Source: an uncultured Oscillospiraceae bacterium (GTDB lineage: Bacteria > Bacillota > Clostridia > Oscillospirales > Oscillospiraceae). From it: a DNA stretch of 64,000 nucleotides. Of the stretch, positions 24,993 to 33,139 are shown piece by piece. The stretch covers positions 1 through 64,000 of the forward strand of contig CANQRM010000015.1 of assembly GCA_947626265.1 (NCBI GenBank), given 5' to 3'. Positions within the stretch are counted from its first letter, which is position 1. Each line of letters starts with the position of its first letter. A program made the position numbers and the translations under genes. The notes under the pieces were generated by a model. It was not told the origin of the DNA. It saw nothing but the letters and a program-made list of their open reading frames with translations, and searched no databases.

Positions 24993-25811
24993 TTACAGCC
25001 GCTGGGAGAACTCCCACAGCCGGGACACGTCCGCGTCCTCCACCTTTCCGCTGTCGCAGGCCGCGGCGATGGCGGCGTCCAGAGGCAGGCTCACGGTGTT
25101 GCCGATGCCGAGGCGCATGCCCTGCTCCTCCGCGTGGCTCCGGCCGAAGATGGGCAGCTTCTGCCCGCAGCAGGGGCACTCGTACCAGGCCATGTTCTCC
25201 ACCAGCCCCAGCACGGGCACGTTCATCATCTTCGCCATATTCACGGCCTTCTCCACGATCATGCCCACCAGGTCCTGGGGGGTGGTGACCACCACCACGC
25301 CGCTGATGGGCAGGGACTGGAACACCGTCAGGGGCACGTCCCCCGTCCCGGGGGGCATGTCCACGAACATATAGTCCAGGTCGCCCCAGATGACGTCCGT
25401 CCAGAACTGCTTCACCGCCGAGGCGATGATGGGCCCCCGCCACACCACCGGGTCGGTCTCGCTGTCCAGAAGCAGGTTGATGCTCATGATCTTCACGCCG
25501 TCCCGGCTCACCAGGGCGGGCAGGCCCTTCTCTGTGGGCTGGGGTCTGTCGTGGACGCCGAAGGCGGTGGGGATGGAGGGGCCGGTGATGTCCGCGTCCA
25601 GCACGCCCACCTTCTTCCCCGCCTTGGCGGTGCTGACCGCCAGCATGGAGGTCACCATGCTCTTGCCCACGCCGCCCTTGCCGCTGACGACGGCGATGAC
25701 CTTGCCGACGCGGGAGGCCTCGTTCAAAGGCTCCAGGAGGCTGGAGGGCTCAGTGCGCTGGGAGCAGTCCACCCCGCAGCTGGAGCAGTCATGGGAACAC
25801 GTCTCGCTCAT
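24993..25811 (-). CDS. Mrp/NBP35-type iron-sulfur carrier ATPase
   Basis: This is a 272-residue P-loop protein of the Mrp/ApbC family, which carries or inserts Fe-S clusters. It has the deviant Walker A GKGGVGKS (about residues 44-51), DADITGPSIP, and the subunit-bridging CPCC motif (YECPCCGQKLP). The N-terminus is unusually cysteine-rich (CSHDCSSCGVDCSQ), which fits a second cluster site as in eukaryotic NBP35. There is no DUF59 domain at the start. It has its own strong promoter. Confidence 0.92.
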   Translation of the reverse strand: MSETCSHDCSSCGVDCSQRTEPSSLLEPLNEASRVGKVIAVVSGKGGVGKSMVTSMLAVSTAKAGKKVGVLDADITGPSIPTAFGVHDRPQPTEKGLPALVSRDGVKIMSINLLLDSETDPVVWRGPIIASAVKQFWTDVIWGDLDYMFVDMPPGTGDVPLTVFQSLPISGVVVVTTPQDLVGMIVEKAVNMAKMMNVPVLGLVENMAWYECPCCGQKLPIFGRSHAEEQGMRLGIGNTVSLPLDAAIAAACDSGKVEDADVSRLWEFSQRL

Positions 25812-25850
25812 ATATCTTCACTCCTATGTTTTAGTATTGGTCCAAAAGGT

Positions 25851-25879
25851 AGTATATCCATCCGCCCCGGCTTTGTCAA
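25851..25879 (-). promoter_or_regulatory. Promoter of the mrp gene
   Basis: On the minus strand TTGACA (25874-25879), 17 bases, TATACT (25851-25856), about 45 bases upstream of the Mrp start codon. Confidence 0.75.
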
Positions 25880-25920
25880 CGCCGCGACATGGACCTGCCC
25901 ATATGCCAAAAAGCCCGAAA

Positions 25921-25954
25921 AAAGGGACGTTGGAGCTTGTCCAACGTCCCTGTC
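25921..25954 (-). terminator. Intrinsic terminator upstream of mrp
   Basis: On the minus strand AGGGACGTTGGA, a short loop, TCCAACGTCCC, then TTTTTT. It ends the transcript of the leftward membrane protein before the mrp promoter. Confidence 0.88.
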
Positions 25955-25972
25955 CTTCGGAAAATTTAATAA

Positions 25973-26668
25973 TTAGGTCCCGCTCTCCACCACCAGGCGG
26001 GTCTTCACCACCTCCGGGGCGGGGGCCTTGAACGCGCCGCATATGCGCTTATAGAGCACGCACACCACGGCGAGACCTACCAGGGCCAGCAGCACCGCCC
26101 GCCACACGGGCCAGTCCGTCCACAGCTGGGTCAGCAGGATGTTGGCCGCCGTCACGGTCAGCGCCCCCAGGAAGAGCCGGGCCAGATTCTTCTTCTTGAA
26201 AAGTTCCCGCACCTTCCGCTGGGGGAAGATGAGCTTGTACACGACGCAGAAGAGCACCAGCAGCACCACGACCTGCAGCGCCAGACTCAAAATGGCCCAC
26301 CGCAGGGGCGACAGCGCCGACGCCAGCGCCACGGGGATGGCCCCGACGGCCCACAGGGGCAGCAGGATGGTCCCCTTCACCGCCACGGGCAGCCGGATGA
26401 ACCAGCCCCGGGCCGCGTCCGCCAAGGTCACCCGCTCATAGCTCTCCTCCGCCACGCTCTGCTCCGCGGCCATCCGGACCTGCTCCTGGACCTTGGGCCG
26501 GGCCAGGGTATCCTTGCTCTGCAGCAGCTCCTTGGGGTCGAAGGCCTCGTTCACGGTCACGCCCGCGGCCAGCAGCATGCCGGCGATGCCGGCGGCTATT
26601 TTCTTCTTCCGAGACTTTTTCTGCTTGTCCGCCCGGGGCTTGTCCTCTTTTTTCTCACGCTTTTTCAG
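25973..26668 (-). CDS. Membrane protein of unknown function, probable CTG start
   Basis: This is a 231-residue protein if translation starts at CTG 26668, which has GGAGGGAGGG about five bases before it. The first in-frame ATG (26578) has no ribosome site and would cut off the strongly basic N-terminus (KKREKKEDKPRADKQKKSRKKK). A first hydrophobic segment (IAAGIAGMLLAAGVTV) follows the basic stretch. About four more helices lie at residues 90-215, with charged loops. I recognise no family. It sits between the acyltransferase and mrp. Confidence 0.65.
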   Translation of the reverse strand: MKKREKKEDKPRADKQKKSRKKKIAAGIAGMLLAAGVTVNEAFDPKELLQSKDTLARPKVQEQVRMAAEQSVAEESYERVTLADAARGWFIRLPVAVKGTILLPLWAVGAIPVALASALSPLRWAILSLALQVVVLLVLFCVVYKLIFPQRKVRELFKKKNLARLFLGALTVTAANILLTQLWTDWPVWRAVLLALVGLAVVCVLYKRICGAFKAPAPEVVKTRLVVESGT

Positions 26669-26742
26669 ACGCCCTCCCTCCTTTCGGATGACGCTTTACA
26701 GGAATATTATACCACATGTCCAGTATAATTGCAAAATCCGCC

Positions 26743-27564
26743 TCAGTCGTCCCCCATGGCGGCCGTCAGAAGCTCCTGTGTCTGCTGGCTCATGTCCTTT
26801 GTGGACATGGCCGCGGCGTCGGGAAGGCAGGCGCAGAAGTTCAAATACACGTCCGTGTGCCGCCAGGGCATGTTATGGGCGATGTTCTCCGTACCGGTGA
26901 CGGCGGCCACCACCATGGGGACCTTGGCCTTCTGGGCGATCTTGAAGATGGCGTTGTGGAAGGGGACCATAGCCCTGCCCCGGCTGCGGGTGCCCTCGGG
27001 GTAGACGCCTACGCTCACCACGTCGTTTTTCAATAGCTCCGCCGCCTCGTTCATGGTGGCGATGGCCTTCCGGGGATCGTCCCGGTCGATGACGAGATAA
27101 TTACCCATGTGGATATACCGCACCAGGGGTATCTTCATGTTCTCGGGCTTGGTGATAAAGGCAATGTCGATCCCCTTCTGCCGCAGGGCCCAGATGGTGA
27201 GGATGGGGTCATAGTTGGAGCGGTGGTTGCCCACCAGCAGAAAGCGCCCCTGGGGGATATTCTCCCAGCCGGTGACATGGATGCGGAGCCGGCCTATGCG
27301 GCAGAGGATGCCGATGAAGCTGAGGATGATGCGCCGGGCGCCCGGGTGGTCCTCCTTCACGGGCTTATTAAGGTCCACCGTCCAGGACAGCACCCATACG
27401 ATCAGCACCCAGGCCAAAAGCAGCGTCACGGACCAGCACACGAACATGCCCAGCCACATCCATACGTTCCAGTGGTATATGCACCCCAGCACCGCGCAGA
27501 TGACCGCCGCGCCTATATAGTAGGGCCAGAACACCTTTTCCAATCCGTCCTCCCGCTTTTTCAT
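26743..27564 (-). CDS. 1-acyl-glycerol-3-phosphate acyltransferase family protein (PlsC-like)
   Basis: This 273-residue membrane-associated acyltransferase has two or three N-terminal hydrophobic segments. The catalytic H-x4-D motif is VGNHRSNYDPI (about residue 117) and the substrate motif is YPEGTRSRG (about residue 189). This is the second acylation step of phospholipid synthesis or a related lysophospholipid transfer. The ATG follows GGGGTGAT. It lies below the rpsB-tsf operon, separated by the tsf terminator and a repeat. Confidence 0.88.
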   Translation of the reverse strand: MKKREDGLEKVFWPYYIGAAVICAVLGCIYHWNVWMWLGMFVCWSVTLLLAWVLIVWVLSWTVDLNKPVKEDHPGARRIILSFIGILCRIGRLRIHVTGWENIPQGRFLLVGNHRSNYDPILTIWALRQKGIDIAFITKPENMKIPLVRYIHMGNYLVIDRDDPRKAIATMNEAAELLKNDVVSVGVYPEGTRSRGRAMVPFHNAIFKIAQKAKVPMVVAAVTGTENIAHNMPWRHTDVYLNFCACLPDAAAMSTKDMSQQTQELLTAAMGDD

Positions 27565-27630
27565 CCGATCACCCCGCTTTTCTCCCGATTTTACTCCATA
27601 TCCCGCGGACTGTCAAATGCGGGCAGTCCC

Positions 27631-27731
27631 AGGGCGGCCTCGCCCGACAGGGCCCCTCCCGCTAAAGTTCGCTTCGCTCACCAACCGCGTGCGGGGCACT
27701 GCCGGTTCTCGCCGCCCGTCGGGCTGGCAGC
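27631..27731 (+). repeat. Degenerate copy of the dispersed intergenic repeat
   Basis: It shares the 28-base core GCTAAAGTTCGCTTCGCTC + ACCAACCGC with the 143-bp repeats at 17681 and 61397, together with GC-rich flanks (GGGCGGCCTCGCCCGACAGG at the left, GCCCGTCGGGCTGGCA at the right). It is shorter, about 100 bp, and more diverged. Confidence 0.75.
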
Positions 27732-27762
27732 AAAAAGAGGACCCGCATTCGGCGGGTCCTCT
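27732..27762 (-). terminator. Intrinsic terminator after tsf
   Basis: On the minus strand AGAGGACCCGC, four-base loop region, GCGGGTCCTCT, then a T-run. It ends the rpsB-tsf transcript, directly beside the degenerate repeat. Confidence 0.88.
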
Positions 27763-27783
27763 TCACAATTCACTTCGGGCTTA

Positions 27784-28701
27784 TCAGCCGATCATCTTGG
27801 CCACTTCGGCGGCCAGGTCGTCCTGACGCTTCTCGATGCCCTCGCCCTTCTCGTAGCGGATATAGCTCTTCACAGTGATGGGCGCACCCACTTCCTTGGC
27901 GACGGCGGCCACATGGGCGGCCACATCCTCGCCCTCACCCTTCACGTAGGCCTGCTGGAGAAGGCATATCTCCTTGTAGTACTTCTCGATGCCGCCCATG
28001 ACGATCTTCTCGATGATGGCCTCGGGCTTCTTGGCATTCTTCGGGTCCTGCATGGCCTGGGCCAGGCGGACTTCCTTCTCATGGGCGATGAAGGCCTCGT
28101 CCACCACGGACTTGTCCAGGTACTGGGGACGCATGGCGCAAATCTGCATGGCCACGTCCTTGCCCAGCTCGATGACGGGCTCGGCGGTGGAGGCGGTGTC
28201 CAGGGTCACCAGCACGCCCACCTTGCCGTTCATGTGCACGTAGGGCACGTTCACGCCGCCGGCGACGCGCTCGAAGCGGCGGATCTGCATGTTCTCACGC
28301 AGGGCCAGGAACACCTCGTTCTTGGCGTCGGCCACGGTGCCGGTGCCGTCCACCCACTTGCACTCCTGCAGGGCGTCCACGTCGGCGGGATCCTCCTTCG
28401 CGATGACCTTGGCCAGGTCCTTCACAAAGCCGGTGAATTTCTCGTTGCTGGCGACGAAGTCGCTCTCGCAGTTGACCTCCACGACCACGCCCACGCCGTC
28501 GATGACGGTGGCGTAGGCCATGCCCTCGGCCGCGATGCGGCTGGCCTTCTTGCCGGCGCTGGCCAGGCCCTTTTCACGCAGATAGTCGACGGCCTTGTCC
28601 ATATCGCCGTCGCAGGCCACCAGGGCCTTCTTGCAGTCCATGAGGCCCGCGCCGGTGCTCTGGCGCAGGTCGTTCACCATTTTCGCGGTAACAGCAGCCA
28701 T
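27784..28701 (-). CDS. tsf: Translation elongation factor Ts
   Basis: This 305-residue EF-Ts recycles EF-Tu by releasing GDP. The start AAVTAKMVNDLRQSTGAGLM and DCKKALVACDGDMDKAVDYLREKG are the family signatures, followed by VNCESDFVASNEKF. It is the normal bacterial length. Its ATG shares one base with the rpsB stop (TAATG), so the two are translationally coupled. Confidence 0.98.
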   Translation of the reverse strand: MAAVTAKMVNDLRQSTGAGLMDCKKALVACDGDMDKAVDYLREKGLASAGKKASRIAAEGMAYATVIDGVGVVVEVNCESDFVASNEKFTGFVKDLAKVIAKEDPADVDALQECKWVDGTGTVADAKNEVFLALRENMQIRRFERVAGGVNVPYVHMNGKVGVLVTLDTASTAEPVIELGKDVAMQICAMRPQYLDKSVVDEAFIAHEKEVRLAQAMQDPKNAKKPEAIIEKIVMGGIEKYYKEICLLQQAYVKGEGEDVAAHVAAVAKEVGAPITVKSYIRYEKGEGIEKRQDDLAAEVAKMIG

Positions 28702-29459
28702 TATTCCTCTTCCTCCTTGGCAGTCTCTTCCTCGGTCACTTCGGCAGCGGGAGCCTCGGCCTCAGCCTCGGCGTCCTGGCCCTGACGGCCCTCCTGCACG
28801 GCGTTGGCCATGGCGTTGGAGATGAGCCGGATGGCGCGGATGGCGTCGTCGTTGCCGGGGATAACATAGTCTATCTCGTCGGGGTCGCAGTTGGTGTCCA
28901 CGATGGCCACGATGGGGATGTGGAGCTTCCGGGCCTCGGCGATGGCGTTGTGCTCCTTGCGGGGGTCGATGACGAACAGGGCGCCGGGCAGCTTCTTCAT
29001 GTCCTTCACGCCGCCCAGGTACTTTTCCAGCTTCGCCTGCTCGCCCATGAGCTTCATGACTTCCTTCTTGGGCAGCATATCGAAGGTGCCGTCCTCGGCC
29101 ATGCGCTTGAGCTGGTTGAGACGGTCCACGCGGGTGCGCATGGTCTTGAAGTTGGTGAGCATGCCGCCCAGCCAGCGGGCGTTCACGTAGTACTGGCCCA
29201 CCCGGCTGGCCTCCTCGGCCACCGCGTCATGGGCCTGCTTCTTGGTGCCCACGAACAGGATGGACTGGCCGCTCTCAGCCAGCTGGCGGACGAAGGCATA
29301 GGCCTCCTCCAGCTTCTTCGCGGTCTTCTGCAGGTCGATGATATAGATGCCGTTGCGCTCCAGGTAGATGTACTCCGCCATCTTGGGGTTCCAGCGGCGG
29401 GTCTGGTGTCCGAAGTGGACGCCGGCCTCCAGGAGCTGCTTCATCGTTACTACTGCCAT
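28701..29459 (-). CDS. rpsB: 30S ribosomal protein S2
   Basis: This is a 252-residue S2. [27 protein letters not shown] at the start, [14 protein letters not shown] and the closing [23 protein letters not shown] are diagnostic. An acidic, alanine-rich tail (about 228-252) is characteristic of the clostridial forms. It is first in the rpsB-tsf operon, behind a strong promoter and a structured leader. S2 synthesis is autoregulated in several bacteria. Confidence 0.98.
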   Translation of the reverse strand: MAVVTMKQLLEAGVHFGHQTRRWNPKMAEYIYLERNGIYIIDLQKTAKKLEEAYAFVRQLAESGQSILFVGTKKQAHDAVAEEASRVGQYYVNARWLGGMLTNFKTMRTRVDRLNQLKRMAEDGTFDMLPKKEVMKLMGEQAKLEKYLGGVKDMKKLPGALFVIDPRKEHNAIAEARKLHIPIVAIVDTNCDPDEIDYVIPGNDDAIRAIRLISNAMANAVQEGRQGQDAEAEAEAPAAEVTEEETAKEEEE

Positions 29460-29569
29460 TACGTTTTTTCCTCCTTATTTTTTCAGTTTTTACCCTCCGA
29501 ACGCCTCATCCTTGCGGCCACCCTTGCGGGACAGGGCCGTGCGTCAGCATCCGTGCGTAATAGGCAAGC
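29460..29569 (-). promoter_or_regulatory. rpsB 5' leader (possible S2 autoregulatory RNA)
   Basis: About 110 bases of leader separate the predicted transcription start from the rpsB ATG. It contains GC-rich complementary stretches (for example CCCTGTCCCGCAAGGG) before the AAGGAGG ribosome site. S2-binding leaders are known upstream of rpsB, but I could not match a defined motif here. Confidence 0.35.
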
Positions 29570-29575
29570 TAGGAT

Positions 29576-29604
29576 ATTATATCAGCATTATCCAATCATT
29601 TCAA
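29576..29604 (-). promoter_or_regulatory. rpsB-tsf promoter
   Basis: On the minus strand TTGAAA (29599-29604), exactly 17 bases, TATAAT (29576-29581). It lies about 120 bases upstream of the start codon. Confidence 0.8.
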
Positions 29605-29613
29605 GCCCTTTTT

Positions 29614-29895
29614 TCACCCGAACAGCCCCTTTTTGGGCCGTTTTTCCCGGCGGATGCCCGCGTCTGACTCCACCAATATCAGATCGTCCCCGATGCGGCC
29701 GATGCACTCCCAGGGCAGCACATAGTCCTCCTCCCGGCCGATGCAGCCAAAATACCGGGCCTTTCCCGGCACGATGAGGGCGGTGATGCGCCCGTCCCGT
29801 GTGGAAAACTCCGCGTCGCACACGTACCCCAGCCGCTGCCCTGAGCGGACGTTGATGACCTCCTTGTAGCGAAAATCCGAAAACCGGCTCTGCAT
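29614..29895 (-). CDS. YlmC/YmxH family PRC-barrel protein
   Basis: This is a 93-residue protein with the PRC-barrel fold of the YlmC/YmxH family, often called sporulation proteins in Clostridia. Diagnostic parts are RFSDFRYKEVINVRSGQRLGYV and ALIVPGKARYFGCIGREEDYVLPWECIGRIGDDLILVE. The ATG at 29895 follows GGAGGGG; earlier in-frame ATGs do not have a site. Its function is unclear; the family appears in sporulating and some non-sporulating Firmicutes. It ends shortly before the rpsB promoter. Confidence 0.9.
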   Translation of the reverse strand: MQSRFSDFRYKEVINVRSGQRLGYVCDAEFSTRDGRITALIVPGKARYFGCIGREEDYVLPWECIGRIGDDLILVESDAGIRREKRPKKGLFG

Positions 29896-30009
29896 AGTTA
29901 TCCCCTCCCATAGAGTATGTATGCGAGGGCTGTCGAAATGATGCGCACGATTTACAACCCACCCGGCAGGGTGTAAAATTAGCACATTACACGCCGGGGA
30001 GGGATGGAC

Positions 30010-30630
30010 ATGTCAGACTTTTGGGAGCAAAGCTGGCAGCGGGACAAAGGCCTTGACTATATATCCTTCGCCAGGCCATATTACTGCTTGGCATGCCCAG
30101 AGATAGAGCTCTTCCGGCGGCACGGCATCCGCACCGTCTGCGACGCCGGGTGCGGCTGGGGGGCATGGGCCCTGGCGCTGGCCTCCAACGGCTTTGCCGT
30201 GACGGCCCTGGACGTGTCCCAAACGGCGGTGGAGATCACCGGGCATGTGCTGGAGCGGTACGGCCTTGCGCTCGCCGGGCAGCGGACCGCCAGCGTCCTG
30301 GACACCGGCTGGCCCGACGGGGCCTTCGACGGGGTGGTCTGCTTTTCCGTGCTGGACCACATGACCGTCCCCGACGGGCAAAGGGCCCTCCGGGAGCTTA
30401 TACGCATCACCCGGCCCGGCGGCATGCTCCTGCTGGCCCTCGACAGGCCGGAGGAGGACGACCTTGCCCGGGAGCATGACCTCCTGCCGGACGGGAGCAT
30501 CCAATACGCCAACGGCATGATCTTTCATCCCTACGACGCCCCGTCGGCGGAGAGGCTCCTCGCGGGCCTGCGCATTATCCACCGTGGAACAGGGCCCAGA
30601 GGGGAAAATGTTTTTGTTGTAGAGAAATAG
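30010..30630 (+). CDS. Class I SAM-dependent methyltransferase
   Basis: This is a 206-residue methyltransferase of the Methyltransf_11/25 type. Motif I is VCDAGCGWGAWALAL (about 40-54), the acidic end of beta2 is VTALDVSQ, and VVCFSVLDHM and RITRPGGMLLLALD complete the SAM domain. The ATG at 30010 is preferred, because GGGGAGGG ends six bases upstream and an ATG at 30004 would sit against that site. The substrate is unknown. It stands alone between a divergent ylmC and a repeat element. Confidence 0.88.
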   Translation: MSDFWEQSWQRDKGLDYISFARPYYCLACPEIELFRRHGIRTVCDAGCGWGAWALALASNGFAVTALDVSQTAVEITGHVLERYGLALAGQRTASVLDTGWPDGAFDGVVCFSVLDHMTVPDGQRALRELIRITRPGGMLLLALDRPEEDDLAREHDLLPDGSIQYANGMIFHPYDAPSAERLLAGLRIIHRGTGPRGENVFVVEK

Positions 30631-30660
30631 ATTTATCGCCAGAGGCGATACCATATGGAA

Positions 30661-30772
30661 GGCCCCCTTGTGTAAAGGGGGCTGGCAGCGCGTAAGCGCT
30701 GACTGAGGGATTGTCTGACAACCCCTCCGAGCCGCCTTACGGCGGCCCACCTCCCCTTACACAGGGGAGGCT
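30661..30772 (+). repeat. Three-hairpin intergenic repeat, copy A
   Basis: Starts GGCCCCCTTGTGTAAAGGGG, has an internal GCGCGTAAGCGC stem and the phrase TGACTGAGGGATTGT, and ends CCTCCCCTTACACAGGGGAGG followed by CTTTTTC. A second copy is at 55167-55286. The ends are inverted versions of one another (CCCCTTGTGTAAAGGGG and CCCCTTACACAGGGG), so the unit can fold into one long or three short hairpins. The final stem plus T-run could stop transcription after the methyltransferase gene. I recall similar units as frequent in Faecalibacterium- and Ruminococcus-like genomes. Confidence 0.8.
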
Positions 30773-30793
30773 TTTTCTTTCCTATGTCATATT

Positions 30794-30812
30794 TTTATCG
30801 ATTTTCGATAAA
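30794..30812 (+). promoter_or_regulatory. Palindromic operator candidate upstream of the DUF2975-XRE operon
   Basis: TTTATCGA, three bases, TCGATAAA forms a perfect inverted repeat just upstream of the -35 box. A plausible ligand is the XRE regulator encoded two genes downstream. Confidence 0.45.
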
Positions 30813-30818
30813 TTTTTA

Positions 30819-30847
30819 TTGACATTCGGTAACATCCGCGCTATACT
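30819..30847 (+). promoter_or_regulatory. Promoter of the DUF2975-XRE-DUF4173 operon
   Basis: TTGACA (30819-30824), 17 bases, TATACT (30842-30847), 25 bases before the first start codon. Confidence 0.8.
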
Positions 30848-30872
30848 GTGGGCAAATCGGAGGTGACTTATC

Positions 30873-31391
30873 ATGAAACAGAAAGAACTCTCCATCCTCC
30901 TGCGGGCGGTGGTGGTTTTGTGCGGACTGGTGTGGCTGGTGTTCGCCAACTGGTTCGGCCGGATGCTGGGCATCGCCATCAGGGACGGAGCCTACGTGTT
31001 GGCCTACCCCCTGCTGCTGTGCCTGATGCTCCTGCCGCCGCTGGTGGTGCTCTGGGACGCATGGCACATCTTCACTCAGATCGGCAGAAACAACAGCTTC
31101 TGCGTGGAGAACGCCCGCCGCCTGCGGCGCATCAGCCTCTGCGCCCTGGTCGACACGGTGCTGGACGTGGTCATGCTGGTCTACGGGCTTATCTATAAAT
31201 TCCACATCTCCGCCGCCAGCGCCCCCTCGGACAGCTTCTTCAGCCGCCTGGACGGGGACGTGTTCGGCGCCGTGGTCCGGTGCCTGTTCGTGGCCTTCAT
31301 CGGCGTGGCCGTCACCGTCGCCGCGGCGGCGCTGAGCCACCTCACCCTCAAGGCCGCGGACCTGCAGGACGAGAACGACCTGACCATATGA
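30873..31391 (+). CDS. DUF2975 family membrane protein
   Basis: This 172-residue protein has four hydrophobic helices (about 8-28, 43-65, 90-110, 130-155). Between helices 2 and 3 it has the DUF2975 phrase FCVENARRLRRIS. DUF2975 genes are typically followed by a small YozG-type XRE regulator, exactly as here, ten bases downstream. Function is unknown; the pair may sense membrane or envelope conditions. A GGAGGT site precedes the ATG. Confidence 0.88.
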   Translation: MKQKELSILLRAVVVLCGLVWLVFANWFGRMLGIAIRDGAYVLAYPLLLCLMLLPPLVVLWDAWHIFTQIGRNNSFCVENARRLRRISLCALVDTVLDVVMLVYGLIYKFHISAASAPSDSFFSRLDGDVFGAVVRCLFVAFIGVAVTVAAAALSHLTLKAADLQDENDLTI

Positions 31392-31401
31392 GGGCGGTGT
31401 T

Positions 31402-31605
31402 ATGATTTATGTTAACCTTGATGTGATGCTGGCCAGACGGCATATGAGCCTCACCCAGCTGGCGGAGCGGGTGGGTCTCACCATCGCCAATCTCTCCGTC
31501 CTCAAGACGGGAAAGGCCAAGGCTGTGCGGTTTTCCACCCTGGACGCCATCTGCCGGGCCCTGGACTGCCAGCCCGGGGACATCCTGGAGTACCGGGAGG
31601 ACTGA
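31402..31605 (+). CDS. XRE-family small transcriptional regulator (YozG-like)
   Basis: This 67-residue protein is essentially one Cro/CI helix-turn-helix. MIYVNLDVMLARRHMSLTQLAERVGLTIANLSVLKTGKAKAVRFSTLDAICRALDCQPGDILEYRED shows the helix-turn-helix (about 16-36) and the family tail LDCQPGDILEY. It likely represses its own operon through the palindrome near 30800. The codons YVN near the start overlap a XerD-arm-like word (31407-31416). Confidence 0.92.
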   Translation: MIYVNLDVMLARRHMSLTQLAERVGLTIANLSVLKTGKAKAVRFSTLDAICRALDCQPGDILEYRED

Positions 31606-31609
31606 CGCC

Positions 31610-33034
31610 ATGGATGAGGCAAAGCAGGAATATATTATGGAAACTAAACCGACCCCGGCAGAGCCCCTCTCCTGGCGGGACGGGGCCATCCCTGCGCTGG
31701 CTGTCTGCCTCGCGTGGCTGTTCTGGGCAAACTTCGACTTCGTGCGGGTGCTGGACTTCGGCCTGCCCCATCTGGGGGTGCCGGCGCTGGTATGCGCCCA
31801 CTTCGCCGCGGTGTTTATTACCCTTGGCCGGCGGGCCCGGCTCTCCTCCGGCGCAGGGGTCTGCATGACCGCCGCCCTGCTGTCCGCACTTGCCTGCGCC
31901 CTGTGGGACGAGCCCATTTTCACGATGCTCAACTGCCTCGTGATCCTTCTCGCCGCCGCCATGGCCACCTTTGCCCTGGCGGGCCGGACGGACTGCAACC
32001 GGCCCCGGGCCATTTTCGACACAGTAACACTCTCCCTTCTGGCCCTGTGCACCCGGCTGGGCCGGCCCTTCCGGGCCCTGTGGCAGCTGGGAAAGCGGGC
32101 GGACCGGAAAAAGCTGGGCTACGCCGCCGCGTCGGTGCTTCTCGCCCTGCCGGTGGCGGCGGTGGTGCTGTGGCTCTTATCCAGCGCGGACGCCGTGTTC
32201 TCCGACCTCTTTGCCCGCCTCCGCCCGGACTTCCCCATAGGCCATTATTTCCGGCCTCTCCGGACCCTGTCGACAGCCCTGTTCCTCGCCTCGGCGCTGT
32301 ATTTTATCCGGGAGGACCCCGCCCCCAGGGCGGCGGAAAAGCCCCACGGGCCACGGCGGGCGGTGCTCTTTCTGGGCATGACGGCGGCGCTGGATATAGT
32401 TTACATAATTTTCTGCTACATCCAGATAAAATACCTCTTTGGCGGCGCTGTGGAGGCATCCATGGCCGGTGGCTGGGCGGAGTACGCCCGGTCCGGGTTC
32501 TTCCAGCTTGTGGCCGTGGCGGCCATCAATCTGACCCTGTGCCTCGCAGGCACGGACGCGGGCCGCTTCGCCTCTCACGGCGGAAAGCTCCTGCGAGGGC
32601 TCTATGCCCTGCTGCTGGCCCTCACGGCGGTGATACTGGCCTCTGCCTTCCGGCGGATGTGCCTCTACATCGACGCCTTTGGTCTCAGCGTGCTGCGGCT
32701 GCTGACCCTCTGGGCCATGGCCGTGATCGCCTTCGGCATCCTGGCGGCGGGCTGGAAGCTCTGCCGCCCCGGCGTATCCTTCTTCCGGGCGGCGGGCGTC
32801 TTCGCCCTTGGGCTGTGGTGCGTCATGGCTCTCGCCGGGCCGGGGCGGATGATCGCGGACTACAACACGGAGCGCTACCTCTCCGGCGAGCTTACGGAGG
32901 TGGACGCCGGTTATCTCCGGGACCTGGGCACCGACGCCCTGCCCGCCCTCCGGGCTCTGGGCGAGGAGGCAGATATGCTCACGGACCGGCCATGGGCCCA
33001 AGTGAGCGCGAGCTATCAGCGGGCCGCAAAATAA
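31610..33034 (+). CDS. DUF4153/DUF4173 family membrane protein
   Basis: This is a 474-residue polytopic membrane protein with about ten to twelve helices and the layout of the DUF4173/DUF4153 family. A conserved membrane-proximal stretch is RRAVLFLGMTAALDIVYIIFCYIQIKYLFGG (about residues 249-279). The ending DLGTDALPALRAL is a soluble tail found in this group. It begins four bases after the XRE gene and so belongs to the DUF2975-XRE operon, a grouping seen in other Clostridia. GGGAGGA lies eight bases before the ATG. A XerD-arm-like word is embedded at 32399-32408 (codons VYII). Function is unknown. Confidence 0.82.
   Translation: MDEAKQEYIMETKPTPAEPLSWRDGAIPALAVCLAWLFWANFDFVRVLDFGLPHLGVPALVCAHFAAVFITLGRRARLSSGAGVCMTAALLSALACALWDEPIFTMLNCLVILLAAAMATFALAGRTDCNRPRAIFDTVTLSLLALCTRLGRPFRALWQLGKRADRKKLGYAAASVLLALPVAAVVLWLLSSADAVFSDLFARLRPDFPIGHYFRPLRTLSTALFLASALYFIREDPAPRAAEKPHGPRRAVLFLGMTAALDIVYIIFCYIQIKYLFGGAVEASMAGGWAEYARSGFFQLVAVAAINLTLCLAGTDAGRFASHGGKLLRGLYALLLALTAVILASAFRRMCLYIDAFGLSVLRLLTLWAMAVIAFGILAAGWKLCRPGVSFFRAAGVFALGLWCVMALAGPGRMIADYNTERYLSGELTEVDAGYLRDLGTDALPALRALGEEADMLTDRPWAQVSASYQRAAK
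32399..32408 (-). promoter_or_regulatory. XerD-arm-like word inside the DUF4173 gene
   Basis: GTTTACATAA on the plus strand (minus: TTATGTAAAC), followed by T-rich TTTT, within GC-rich coding sequence. It is an exact match to the recurring word. Confidence 0.5.
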
Positions 33035-33067
33035 ACTGAACGCCGTCCGGCTGGGCGGCGTTTCTTC

Positions 33068-33123
33068 TTGACAATGCACTTCTATCATTATAGAATAAAT
33101 ACAGTGCTTCTATTTGGATAGAA
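33068..33123 (+). promoter_or_regulatory. blaI-type promoter with two operator boxes
   Basis: The promoter is TTGACA (33068-33073), 17 bases, TAGAAT (33091-33096). Two matching palindromes TTCTATN4ATAGAA lie at 33080-33095, over the -10, and at 33108-33123, near the transcription start. Their starts are 28 bases apart. BlaI/MecI-type repressors bind paired palindromes over their own promoter, so this is the expected autoregulatory site of the next gene. Confidence 0.8.
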
Positions 33124-33139
33124 ATGGAAGGAACGGGTC

